Assembly (NCBI RefSeq): GCF_002109495.1
Contig: NZ_LVJN01000015.1
Location: 186,001-250,000 of the forward strand
Direction of reading: 5' to 3'
Origin: Magnetofaba australis IT-1
GTDB lineage: Bacteria > Pseudomonadota > Magnetococcia > Magnetococcales > Magnetococcaceae
DNA: 64,000 nt
Positions 1-8,213 of this stretch are shown one piece after another. The position numbers and the translations under genes are program-made. Within the stretch, counting starts at the first letter, position 1; the number at the start of each line of letters is the position of its first letter. Under the pieces are notes generated by a model, which searched no databases, was not told the DNA's origin, and saw only the letters and a list, made by a program, of their open reading frames with translations.

Positions 1-448
1 TGAACAGATGATCGCGCTGGCCGTAATCAAACCCCACCAGCAGTTCAAAACTCAGCAGATAGGCGATGCTCAATAGCCACACGCCGCTGGCGCGGCCAGC
101 GGCCAGGCGCAGCAGGAACGGCAGCAGCGTCACCCAGGCAAGCAACTGCAGCATGCCCACAAACAGCCGGTTGGCCAACATGATGTCCAGCCCCAGCCAT
201 TTGGCCAGCACCGTGGAGGGGTAGTGCGCCATAAACTCCAAAGGCAGGCCGGGGCCGAGGATATCCTTGCCATACTGGGCGTTGCCGAAGTAGACCCGCT
301 CCATGCCCAGAATATTCCCCGCCAGATCCCAGTTTGGCAGGTAAAAGCCATTGGAAAACAGCTCGATGGCTAAGGTCGCGACCAGCATCGATAACGCCAA
401 CAGCGTCAAGGATCGATTGCTGATCGGGGCGGCAAGGGCGTGGTTCAT
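1..448 (-). CDS. Polytopic membrane protein, partial (paralogue of the neighbour)
   Basis: This is the N-terminal 149 codons of a gene that runs off the left edge; the ATG is at 448. The product begins with a hydrophobic segment, then a loop containing YLPNWDLAGNIL, then more hydrophobic segments and GFDYGQRDHLF. The same two landmarks occur at the same places in the 540-residue protein encoded just upstream (YLPNWDLADNIL and GFDYAQRDHLF), so the two genes are tandem paralogues. They are separated by 34 bp and are probably co-transcribed. An acidic residue in the first extracytoplasmic loop followed by many membrane segments resembles GT-C type glycosyltransferases, but no family motif settles this. 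Function unknown. Confidence 0.75.
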   Translation of the reverse strand, partial: MNHALAAPISNRSLTLLALSMLVATLAIELFSNGFYLPNWDLAGNILGMERVYFGNAQYGKDILGPGLPLEFMAHYPSTVLAKWLGLDIMLANRLFVGMLQLLAWVTLLPFLLRLAAGRASGVWLLSIAYLLSFELLVGFDYGQRDHLF

Positions 449-482
449 GGCGCTTCTCGGCTATGGCGCGCGGGCGCTCCTG

Positions 483-2105
483 TCAGGGTGCGGCGGGCGC
501 TCTGAAAATCAATGGGGTGTTCTCGTCCACTCCGGTCGCAGCGCCCTGCGCGGGCGTTAACAGCGACCAGCCCAGCGCGGGGAAGTCGCGTTGTTGAAAA
601 CCGGAGAGGATCCGATGCATGGCTGGATCCTGACGGAAAAAGGCCAATATATCAAATTCGCCAAAAATGGTGTCGTGTCCTGTGATGCGGCGATCCACCA
701 CGATGGCGTCGAGGTGGGGTTGCGACAGCACCTTGCGCCACTGGGCCATCACTTTGTCCAGATAGGCGCGCGCCTCGTGGTGACGACCCTGTCCTTTGAG
801 GCGCTGAATGCCGCCAATGATGAACAGATGCGGCAACGGTTGGTGTTTGGCTGGCGCTCCCAGCATGCCGGAGAGCGTCATCACCAGTGGGGCGGAGGCC
901 GAGAGATAGACCACACGGCTGCCCGGGGCGATGAAGGGGTGCAGCGCTTTGGCCACCGGGGTGAGCTGTTGTTTGACGGTTTGCGCTGATGCGCTGCTGG
1001 CCAACCAGCGCGAAATGGCGGGGTTATAGTGGTAAAGCGCAACAATGCAGAGCAGGGCGACGATGCGTTGAGGCCATCCAAAGCCTGTTTCGCGCCAGCG
1101 TTGCAGCAGCAACAGGGCGACCGCGCCGCTGAGAAAGGCGGTCATCATCGCCGAAGGAACCTGATGATAGAGCCAGCCGCGTTGTTGCAGCAGCAGAATT
1201 CCATAACACCCCATGGCCCCCAGCAGGAGGGTGCGGATGAGGGGTCTGTTCGGGCGTGCGATCAGGGTTTCGGAGAGGAGCGCCAACGCGACCCACGCGG
1301 CCGGGTAGGGCCAGCTGATGTTGACGATTTTGCTCAACGGATTACTCAGCGCGCCATAAAGATCGCGCATCTGCGCAAATTGATCGAACCAATCGGGACG
1401 CGCCAGCATGGGCAAACAGGTTGCGCTGAGCGTGACCAGTAGGAACAGGCGCTCCTCTGCGCGCCAGACCGTCGCCATACTGCGTTGCCGGAGCATGCTG
1501 ATGAGCAGCAGCAGCAGGGGGGCGAGCAGGTAGTAGGGTTTGATGGCGCAGCCAACCCCCGCCATGGCGAATGCGCTCCAGCGCGATGCGGGGGCGGCGG
1601 GCGCGCCCTGTTCGCGCGCATGCCAATGCAGGAGTGCGGGCAGGAACAGCAGAATAAACAGATGGTCCCGTTGGGCGTAATCGAATCCGGCCAGCAGTTG
1701 GAATGTGACCACGTGCAGCAGGGCGAACCCTGCGAGCAACCAGAGTTGCGCGCCGACGATTTGGCGCAGCGCGGCGCTCAACGCCAACCACGCAGCCCAC
1801 TGCCACAGCGCAAAGTAGAGCAGGTTGAATAGCCAGGGGTCTGCTTGCAGCCATCTTGCGACGAGGGTGGGCGGGTAGTGCAGCATGAACACCAACGGCA
1901 CATTGGGGCCCCATACATCAGCGCCGTAGCGCTCGCCCTCCATATAGAGCCGCTGCGCGCGCAGGATGTTATCGGCCAGATCCCAGTTGGGCAGGTAGTG
2001 GTTATATCCCCACAGCGCCAGCGCCAGCGTCATGATCAGCACGACGACGTGCAGCATCCATAACAGATGGCGTGGCGGCGATGACGGGGCGGCGGATCGG
2101 GACAT
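483..2105 (-). CDS. Polytopic membrane protein, GT-C glycosyltransferase-like
   Basis: The 540-residue product has roughly ten hydrophobic segments over the first 370 residues, followed by a soluble C-terminal domain of about 150 residues ending in AAP. A large first loop carries YLPNWDLADNILRAQRLY, and the second half of that loop has a GPNVPLVF stretch followed by HYPPT. This arrangement (acidic residue in loop 1, many membrane spans, soluble tail) is typical of GT-C glycosyltransferases and polyprenyl-sugar-dependent enzymes, but the assignment is inference from topology only. The gene is followed 34 bp later by a paralogue, so this looks like a duplicated pair in one transcript. The ATG at 2105 is the first start in the open frame. 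Confidence 0.7.
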   Translation of the reverse strand: MSRSAAPSSPPRHLLWMLHVVVLIMTLALALWGYNHYLPNWDLADNILRAQRLYMEGERYGADVWGPNVPLVFMLHYPPTLVARWLQADPWLFNLLYFALWQWAAWLALSAALRQIVGAQLWLLAGFALLHVVTFQLLAGFDYAQRDHLFILLFLPALLHWHAREQGAPAAPASRWSAFAMAGVGCAIKPYYLLAPLLLLLISMLRQRSMATVWRAEERLFLLVTLSATCLPMLARPDWFDQFAQMRDLYGALSNPLSKIVNISWPYPAAWVALALLSETLIARPNRPLIRTLLLGAMGCYGILLLQQRGWLYHQVPSAMMTAFLSGAVALLLLQRWRETGFGWPQRIVALLCIVALYHYNPAISRWLASSASAQTVKQQLTPVAKALHPFIAPGSRVVYLSASAPLVMTLSGMLGAPAKHQPLPHLFIIGGIQRLKGQGRHHEARAYLDKVMAQWRKVLSQPHLDAIVVDRRITGHDTIFGEFDILAFFRQDPAMHRILSGFQQRDFPALGWSLLTPAQGAATGVDENTPLIFRAPAAP

Positions 2106-2404
2106 GGAGGCTTTCGCGCGGCGGGTGAGTGGGCGGATTCATCATACGCAAGCCCTGCGCAGGCGACAATGCGCTCCCGGCGGCGCATTGATTCCGCCGC
2201 TGGCGCTGGGCATGATGGGGAGACAATAAAAACGTGCTGGAAGATGAAAGATATTGGGGCTTCACCCCAAACCCCGACCAGGCCAATCGGGACCAATCCG
2301 ATTTCCCTGGACCCTCGTGAGTTGGCTGGGTTCGCGCCACGCGCTTTCGTGCGAATCACTTTTGGCTCTGCGCCATTATTCAGTAGCGCATTAAGGCAAT
2401 TTCA
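2106..2404. other. Intergenic gap between divergent genes
   Basis: No convincing gene lies here. The stretch separates the leftward membrane-protein operon from the rightward ABC ATPase, so both promoters should be in it. Its centre (2243-2315) is a short copy of the hairpin repeat listed separately. I could not pick a convincing -35/-10 pair. Confidence 0.5.
2243..2315 (+). repeat. Modular hairpin element, short copy (HE-1)
   Basis: The copy begins with the GATGAAAGATATT edge seen in longer copies at 18.3 and 59.0 kb, followed by a hairpin with stem TTGGGG/CCCCAA and the spacer ACCCCG. A second weak hairpin (AATCGG/CCGATT) and the tail TGGACCCTC follow. It lacks the GTCACGCAAACAT edge and is therefore truncated. 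Confidence 0.55.
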
Positions 2405-3319
2405 ATGACTCAATCGGTGATTCAGGCGCAGGCTCTGCGCAAACGGTATGGCGGCGCCAATGCGGTGGACGGCATCTCCTTTGAGGTGACCGCCAATGAG
2501 TGTTTCGGCATTCTCGGTCCCAACGGCGCGGGCAAATCCACCACCCTGCGCATGATCACCGGCCTCACCCCCAAGGATGGCGGCGAACTTAATCTGTTTG
2601 GCCAGCCCATGGACCCGGCCAATCGCGAATTGCCGCTGCGGGTGGGGGTGGTGTCGCAGGATGACAATCTGGATGACGACCTCTCCGTGGCGGAGAATCT
2701 GCTGGTTTATGGGCGTTACTTCGGGCTGTCTGACGCCGTAATGCGGCCTCGGGTGGGAGAGCTGCTGGAGTTTGCGCAGTTGAGCGACCGCGCAGAGCGT
2801 CCGGTGCGTTCGCTTTCGGGGGGCATGAAGCGGCGGCTGGTGATTGCGCGGTCGCTGGTGGCGGAGCCGGAGTTGGTGATTCTGGACGAGCCCACCACGG
2901 GTCTCGACCCTCAGGCGCGACATCTGATCTGGCAGCGTTTGCGGGCGTTGAAAGAGCGCGGCATCACGCTATTGCTCACCACCCACTATATGGAGGAGGC
3001 GGCGCAGTTGTGCGACCGGCTGCTGATCCTCAACCATGGGCGGATTTTGGACATGGGCGCGCCGCGGGCGTTGATTCAGCGTCATGTGGAGCCGGAGGTG
3101 GTGGAGATTCGCGCGGAGGGGGGCGGATTGGATCATGCGGCGTTTGCGCATCTGCCGGGGCGGCAGGTGCATGCGGGGGATACGCTATTTTGTCATGTGG
3201 AGCGGGCGGGGCCGGTGTTTGAGGCGTTGGGCGATCGTCCGGATTTGACGGTGCTGGCGCGTCCGGCGAATTTGGAGGATGTGTTTCTCAAGCTGACGGG
3301 GCGTGAGCTCAGGGATTGA
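2405..3319 (+). CDS. ABC transporter ATP-binding protein, NodI-type
   Basis: The 304-residue protein is a complete ABC ATPase: Walker A GPNGAGKS at about 38-45, Q-loop in VVSQDD near 85, signature LSGGMKRR near 137, Walker B VILDEP near 158 and a switch histidine in TTHYMEEA. The sequence around the signature and the DDDLSVAENL segment match the NodI/DrrA group, which partners ABC-2 permeases in lipid, drug or oligosaccharide export. The expected NodJ-type permease is not adjacent; it lies about 3 kb away on the opposite strand (6455-7240), with an IS110 remnant and the secretin gene between. The C-terminal 90 residues form the usual accessory domain. The substrate cannot be told from sequence. 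Confidence 0.9.
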   Translation: MTQSVIQAQALRKRYGGANAVDGISFEVTANECFGILGPNGAGKSTTLRMITGLTPKDGGELNLFGQPMDPANRELPLRVGVVSQDDNLDDDLSVAENLLVYGRYFGLSDAVMRPRVGELLEFAQLSDRAERPVRSLSGGMKRRLVIARSLVAEPELVILDEPTTGLDPQARHLIWQRLRALKERGITLLLTTHYMEEAAQLCDRLLILNHGRILDMGAPRALIQRHVEPEVVEIRAEGGGLDHAAFAHLPGRQVHAGDTLFCHVERAGPVFEALGDRPDLTVLARPANLEDVFLKLTGRELRD

Positions 3320-3552
3320 GCAGACGCAAAAGCGTGTGCGGGAAAGCGTGCGGGCCAGTGCTCTCTCATGGGCCGTCCACTCCCCCAATGGACGCGCTCC
3401 AAGCAGGCAATGGCCCCACAATACGCACCCAATATGTGCGCGAAACCCTCCGCCGTGGTCGGGGTGACGCTCTCTTCAAGGATCTCCCCCTGCTCATCGG
3501 TCAAGCAAAACGCCCGCGTCTTGCTCGCTAAGTTGAAGCCACAGTATTTCAT
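3316..3552 (-). pseudogene. IS110-family transposase, 5' remnant
   Basis: The start MKYCGFNLASKTRAF followed by LTDEQGEILEES and an LGAYCGAIACLE stretch is the N-terminal DEDD-type RuvC-like half of an IS110 transposase. After about 55 residues the frame loses similarity to the family and runs into the end of the ABC ATPase gene, so only a fragment remains. The first catalytic aspartate of the usual GIDLASK motif reads Asn here, as expected for a decayed copy. It does not belong to the same subgroup as the intact element at 10-11.4 kb. It marks a likely rearrangement point between the ATPase and its permease. Confidence 0.65.
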
Positions 3553-3703
3553 CTCAGTCTCCTTTGCGTTTTGAATAAACGTCGATTCCTCTCGACTCCC
3601 ATTCTCCGCTCCAGGAGGCTACGCTGTTTTATTCCATCTCTATTCAAGCCGCCGAATCGTTGGATTGCGCCGACGACGCCTCCTGCACAATGCGTGCGCA
3701 AGC

Positions 3704-3734
3704 GAAAAAAAGCGCCGCCCAACGGGCGGCGCTC
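3704..3734 (-). terminator. Intrinsic terminator of the secretin gene
   Basis: Read on the minus strand, the hairpin AGCGCCGCCC/GGGCGGCGCT with a short TTG-type loop is followed directly by a run of seven to eight T residues. It lies about 30 bases beyond the stop of the secretin gene. Confidence 0.85.
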
Positions 3735-3765
3735 AAGAGGCTGGAATGTTTGAGCTCAACCGCTG

Positions 3766-6219
3766 TTAGCGGGTGTAGCCCATGCTCGGTTGCTGCTGAA
3801 CCTGATAGGCGGTGAGCGGCGCCTGATAGGTGGGAATCGCCGCCGCCTGCGGCTGACCATAGAGCGGCTGCTGTTGCTGTCCATAGGCCGGTTGCTGCTG
3901 ACCATACATCATCTGCTGTTGGCCATAGGCCGGTTGCTGCTGCCCGTAGGCGGGCTGCTGCTGGCCATACATCATCGGCTGTTGTTGACCATACGCCGCC
4001 TGCTGCGGTTGGGCGTAGGGGTTGGGCATCGCCACCGGTTGCAGCGCCTGCTGGCCGTAGCCGTTCATCGCCGGTTGCGCCACCGGCTGCGCCATGGTCA
4101 TCGCCCCACCGGTTTGACGCATCTGCTGCGGCATATCGAAGCGCGGCGGCGCGCTCAAGCCCGGATTCGACGGCATGCCGCTGATGTAGGCGGCGGGAGC
4201 CTGAATCGCGGTGTTGGGGTTGATGGGCGCACCCATGCGTTGCGGCGCAGCGGAGACCTGGCTCGGCGCAGGCGCCGGAGCGCTGTGACGAATCGCCGCG
4301 CTGGGCTTGCTGTTGCTGAAGTTCAGGTACCCGCCATTGCTCTGCGGCTCCAGCTCAGCCGGGTCTTGCGGCTGATGTTTGGGCGAGAAGCTGCCGCCAA
4401 CAGGCGTAGGCTGCGCGCCCTTCTTGGCGCTGGCGCTGATGATGCCGGAGCCGCTGTTGCGCGGTTTGCCGTGGGTCATCACCACCGGGCGGATGAAAAT
4501 CACCAGCTCGGTTTTGACCGTCGTGCGGGACTTGTGGCCAAACAGATTGCCCAGACCCGGCATTTTCGACAGCAGCGGCAGACCGGTATCCGAATTGACC
4601 AGACGGTCCTGCATCAAGCCGCCCATCACCGCCACCTGACCGCTGTGAATGCGCAGGATCGACTCCATCTCCTTAACCTGGATCTCGGGGATCTGGTTGG
4701 TGGTGGTCAGGTGCGGGTTGGGGTCGTTGACCCAGCCGCTGATGTTGGAGATGGTGGGGCGCACATTCAGCGTAACGATGTCATCGGCGCTGATCTGCGG
4801 GGTCACCGCCATCACCAGACCCACCGGCACGGTGTGCAGATTGGTATTGATCAACGCCACGGTGCTGGTGTTGTTGGCGTCGCCCGAGCTGCCCGCCTTC
4901 GCCTCCACGGTGAAGAACACTTTGTTATCCACCACTTTGAGGATGGATGACTGGTTGTTCAGCGCCATGATCTTGGGGCTGGAGAGCACCTTGGTGTTGC
5001 CAAAGGTCGACAGCGCATGCACGGTTGCGGCGATGGTGGCGCCAGAGCCCGCCTTCTGCTTAATGGGTAAGGAGAAGAACGGCAGGTCATTGGCGATGCC
5101 GCTCAACATGCTCGTCGTAGTTGAAGGGAAATAGGTGTCCGGCGAGAAGTTGGAGGCCGCTTTGACCACGCCATCCTTCAGACGCTGCCAATCCACGCCC
5201 TGCTCAAAGCCATCGCCCAACTCCACTTCCACCACCGTGGATTCGATCAACACCTGACGCTGCACATTGTCGAGCACGCTATCAAGCAGGGTCTGAATGC
5301 GATCATGCTCACGGGCGGTGGCGAAGATGCTGACGATGCCCGCCTCTTTGTTGATCGCCACGATGCTCGAACTACCCGACTCCGGGGCCGGCGTATTCAC
5401 ATCGCTGGGGATGCCCGCCATGGCCGCGCCCGGGGCGCCCGGGGCCATGGGCAGACCCGGACCGCCATTGACCGAATCGCCCGTCGGCATGTCATCGCCG
5501 TTCAGGTGCAGAATGGCGCTGATGTTGTTGGTGAGCGACGACCAGAAGTGGTTCTGGGTCTCGGTGGTCAACGCCATGGTGGACTGGTTGGGGTCCTCCT
5601 TGTCCGGCGCCGCCGGATCGGCGGAGGCGCTCACGGCGATGTTGGTGGCCACCCGGTTGGTGCTGCTGGAGGAGCGCGCCATATTGACGTAGTCCACCTG
5701 ATAGATCTTCAGGTAGGGGCGGTCCGGCGACACGATGATGGCGTTGTCGGTGAACTCATAGCGCAGATCCACCTGATTGGCGATGCGATCCAGAATCTGT
5801 TGCAGCGACTGGTCGATGGCCGAGATGGTCACGTTGCCGGTGATGCCCGGATAGATGTCGATGTTCTTCTTGGCGTCGCGGGCCAGGGCGAACAGCAGGT
5901 CGCGCACCGGCATGTCGGTGACGGTGATGGAGATGGGATCCTCCATATCGCCCGCCGGGCCGCCCACGCCGGGGTATTCCACCACCAGGTCCTGCGCCTC
6001 TTTGGGCAGACGCTCCACAGTGGAGCCCGCCGGGGGATCGGTGGGCCGCAGGAAGTGGCTTTGCGACGGCGTGATGGATGAGGGTTGCGAGCAGGCCCCC
6101 AGCAACAGCGCGCCCGACAGACCCACCGAAAGCAGCAATCCCTTCAAGGAGATCGCGCCTTTACGCGGCGGTCCGGCGGTCGCCCGGTTTTCCGGGGAAA
6201 GATTTTTTTGCCGGTTCAT
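3766..6219 (-). CDS. mshL: MSHA-type pilus secretin MshL (lipoprotein)
   Basis: The 817-residue protein has an N-terminal signal with lipobox LLGAC (Cys 43), so it should be a lipid-anchored outer-membrane secretin. It is followed by an N0/STN-like domain (ITVTDMPVRDLLFALA), secretin N1 and a canonical secretin core from about 310 to 585, ending in TELVIFIRPVV. The MshL assignment rests on the overall order and on the DAKKNIDIYPGITGNVT segment. The last 230 residues are low complexity, rich in Gln, Pro, Ala and Tyr with several YGQQQPAYGQQQ units, which is unusual for the family. No other msh or type II/IV secretion gene is in the window. The start is supported by CAGGAA upstream, and a strong terminator follows. 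Confidence 0.88.
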   Translation of the reverse strand: MNRQKNLSPENRATAGPPRKGAISLKGLLLSVGLSGALLLGACSQPSSITPSQSHFLRPTDPPAGSTVERLPKEAQDLVVEYPGVGGPAGDMEDPISITVTDMPVRDLLFALARDAKKNIDIYPGITGNVTISAIDQSLQQILDRIANQVDLRYEFTDNAIIVSPDRPYLKIYQVDYVNMARSSSSTNRVATNIAVSASADPAAPDKEDPNQSTMALTTETQNHFWSSLTNNISAILHLNGDDMPTGDSVNGGPGLPMAPGAPGAAMAGIPSDVNTPAPESGSSSIVAINKEAGIVSIFATAREHDRIQTLLDSVLDNVQRQVLIESTVVEVELGDGFEQGVDWQRLKDGVVKAASNFSPDTYFPSTTTSMLSGIANDLPFFSLPIKQKAGSGATIAATVHALSTFGNTKVLSSPKIMALNNQSSILKVVDNKVFFTVEAKAGSSGDANNTSTVALINTNLHTVPVGLVMAVTPQISADDIVTLNVRPTISNISGWVNDPNPHLTTTNQIPEIQVKEMESILRIHSGQVAVMGGLMQDRLVNSDTGLPLLSKMPGLGNLFGHKSRTTVKTELVIFIRPVVMTHGKPRNSGSGIISASAKKGAQPTPVGGSFSPKHQPQDPAELEPQSNGGYLNFSNSKPSAAIRHSAPAPAPSQVSAAPQRMGAPINPNTAIQAPAAYISGMPSNPGLSAPPRFDMPQQMRQTGGAMTMAQPVAQPAMNGYGQQALQPVAMPNPYAQPQQAAYGQQQPMMYGQQQPAYGQQQPAYGQQQMMYGQQQPAYGQQQQPLYGQPQAAAIPTYQAPLTAYQVQQQPSMGYTR

Positions 6220-6454
6220 GGTTATTCCTGCCTCTCGACGTTACACGGGGAAACCGTCGGATGTGTGGGGCGAACGTCGAAAACCCGCTGTAACATCAGA
6301 CGGTTGCCAAGACATCCCGGTGTGCGGCGGGGTCTGTGGCGCAGTATTCACGCCGATGATTGTGCAAGAGGTCTGCCAAAGGGTGGACAGAGGCGTTTCG
6401 TCCGCAGTAAAGAGAGTGCGGGAGGAGAAGAGGAAAATATTGTGGATCAGAGAG
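6220..6454. other. Intergenic gap upstream of mshL
   Basis: The 235-bp gap separates the stop of the permease from the secretin start. I see no gene, hairpin element or clear promoter; a ribosome site (CAGGAA) precedes the mshL ATG. Confidence 0.5.
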
Positions 6455-7240
6455 TTAGACGATAATTCGGCGCTTGATCAACAGCACCGAGGCGACGTAG
6501 GCGATACTCCCGTAGAGCAGCAAAATGGACACGTGCAGGGGCGCATTGTGCAGCGGCGCGCCGGTGGTGAGGGGACGAATCAGCTCCACCACATGGGAGA
6601 GCGGCAGAATTTGCGCGACCATCTGCATCAGCGGCGGGAGGGAGTCCACCGGATAGAACACCCCGCAGAACAGGAACATGGGCACTGTCACCAGGGTGGT
6701 GTAGTAGAGGAAAAATTCGTAGCTGGGAGAGATGGCGGTCATCACCATGCCCAGGGAGGCGAAGCAGAGCCCGGAGAGGAACGCCACCGCCAGCGCCCAC
6801 GGCGCGGCCATCGGTTCGAACGCGCCGAACAGCGTAGCGACAAGGTAGATGGCGGACCCGGCGATGAGGGACTTGGTGGCGCCCCAGACGATCTCGCCGC
6901 TGACCACATCGGCCACCGACAGCGGCGTGGCCAGCATGGCGTGGAAGGTGTTCTGCCGCGTCATGCGGGTGAACGAGCCGTACAGCACCTCGAAGGTGGC
7001 GCTGTTCATGCTGGAGGCGGCGAGAATCCCGGCGGCGACGAACATCAGGTAGGGCAGACCATCCACCTCCCCCACAAAGCGGCCCAAGCCATAGCCCATG
7101 CCCGCCAGATAGAGCAGCGGTTCGCCCAGATTGCCCACCAGGGAGGCGGCGGCGGTTTTGCGCCACACCAGGAAGTGCCGCCGCCACGCGCGGACAAACG
7201 CGCGTGAGGGGGTTACAGTCGCCAACCACTCAGCCATCAT
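6455..7240 (-). CDS. ABC-2 type permease, NodJ-type
   Basis: The 261-residue protein has six predicted membrane segments and the ABC2_membrane hallmarks of NodJ/DrrB permeases, including the GMGYGLG and FVAAGILAASSMNSATFE segments and the conserved FLFCGVFYPVDSLP stretch. It is the obvious partner of the NodI-type ATPase at 2405-3319, which is on the other strand 3 kb away. The start (two consecutive ATG codons) overlaps the last codons of the ptuB-like gene by 11 bp, so it may now be transcribed with that gene. This overlap may be a secondary arrangement created by an inversion. Confidence 0.88.
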   Translation of the reverse strand: MMAEWLATVTPSRAFVRAWRRHFLVWRKTAAASLVGNLGEPLLYLAGMGYGLGRFVGEVDGLPYLMFVAAGILAASSMNSATFEVLYGSFTRMTRQNTFHAMLATPLSVADVVSGEIVWGATKSLIAGSAIYLVATLFGAFEPMAAPWALAVAFLSGLCFASLGMVMTAISPSYEFFLYYTTLVTVPMFLFCGVFYPVDSLPPLMQMVAQILPLSHVVELIRPLTTGAPLHNAPLHVSILLLYGSIAYVASVLLIKRRIIV

Positions 7241-7997
7241 ATCCCATCTCTTTCAACAACATGTCCGACTCCGGGGCGAGGAAGTCCCGAATCGCGCTAA
7301 AAAAGCGCGGCCAGTCGCCGCCGCCTCGTCGGGTCAAGATCTCTTCGGCCAACAGACGGCGCGCGGCGGCGGGGTCGTACAGCTCCTCCTCGCAACTGCT
7401 GAGCGCCTCGTCATACTTCTCCAGATCGCGTTGGCGGCGGTTGCGCAGCCGCTTGGCGTTGAGGTTGAGCATTTCGATGCTGCCCTGGACCAGTTTGGGG
7501 TCCACCCCGGCCCGTTGGCAAGCGCGGCGGTTGACCAGAATCTCCCCGGTGAAGGGGTTGAACTCGAACAGATTGGCCTCGGCGGGAATCTCCAGCGGGT
7601 TGAGCATGGCGCCGTCGGGATTGCGATCCTTCTTGGTCACGTCGCAGCTATGCTCAGGGCTGGTGAAGCGGGAGCGGTCGGCCACGCTGCGCTGGGAGCC
7701 GCCATGGCAGCAGCCGAGCAGGTTTTGCCACTCCAGCGCCGGATGCGTCCCCTGCTTGGCGCGGGATTTGGGGCGAAAGTGTTCGACGCGGAAATCCTCG
7801 TTCTCTTTTTTATCGGCGCGCAGCAGGTCGATCTCACAATAGCAGCACAGATTGCCCTGGTCGCGGCGCAACTGGGCGCGGATGGCGTCATACCCTTCCG
7901 GTTCGGCCAGACGAAAGCTCTCCCAATCGGCGTTGGGGTTCTGCTTGCGATATTTCGCCAGCCGCTTGGGCTCGGCCCCTTTGTGAATCCGCTTCAT
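7230..7997 (-). CDS. ptuB: HNH endonuclease of Septu type (PtuB-like, TIGR02646-like)
   Basis: The 255-residue protein has a zinc-type HNH fold: CCYCE near 51-55, VEHFRPKS near 71 with the catalytic histidine, an NLLGCC knuckle and a later HSCDVTKKD. This order matches TIGR02646/PtuB nucleases. I chose the start at MKRIHKGAEPKR because family members begin with a short 'IxKxxEP' segment; the open frame continues to 8189 but that extra part is translated hairpin repeat. In Septu systems (Doron et al. 2018) PtuB acts with the ATPase PtuA in anti-phage defence; the PtuA-like gene lies just upstream. Unusually, the two genes are separated by about 215 bp filled by a five-hairpin repeat. Confidence 0.82.
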   Translation of the reverse strand: MKRIHKGAEPKRLAKYRKQNPNADWESFRLAEPEGYDAIRAQLRRDQGNLCCYCEIDLLRADKKENEDFRVEHFRPKSRAKQGTHPALEWQNLLGCCHGGSQRSVADRSRFTSPEHSCDVTKKDRNPDGAMLNPLEIPAEANLFEFNPFTGEILVNRRACQRAGVDPKLVQGSIEMLNLNAKRLRNRRQRDLEKYDEALSSCEEELYDPAAARRLLAEEILTRRGGGDWPRFFSAIRDFLAPESDMLLKEMGYDG

Positions 7998-8033
7998 GAC
8001 GTCTTGCAATGAATGAATTTGGACGAAGTTGAG

Positions 8034-8150
8034 AGACTGGGGCTTCGCCCCAGACCCCACCAGGGTTTCACCCTGGACCCACGAAGGCTCTGCCCTCGAC
8101 CCGCAAGGGCGCTGCCCTTGACCCGCCAGGAGGGACGCCCTCCTGGACCT
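8034..8150 (-). repeat. Tandem five-hairpin array (HE-2) between ptuA and ptuB
   Basis: Five short inverted repeats start at about 8037, 8060, 8082, 8104 and 8126, a 22-23 bp register. Stems are CTGGGGC/GCCCCAG, CCAGGG/CCCTGG, CGAAGGC/GCCCTCG (imperfect), CAAGGGC/GCCCTTG and CCAGGAGGG/CCCTCCTGG. Each is followed by ACCC or ACCT. The stems differ from one another while the spacers are conserved. It is a variant of the modular hairpin elements found elsewhere in the window. Confidence 0.8.
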
Positions 8151-8213
8151 CGGTGAGTTTGACATCGCGCCCATCCCAGCTTTGAGCATGGGACCAATGC
8201 TATTCGCTTATCA

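Noticed and set aside
3790-4950. A 386-codon plus-strand frame opposite the secretin
   Set aside because: Leu/Arg/His-rich shadow of the Gln-rich secretin tail and core.
8034-8150. Possible CRISPR array at the five-hairpin stretch
   Set aside because: Units have different stems and 5-bp spacers; there are no repeat-spacer units and no cas genes in the window.
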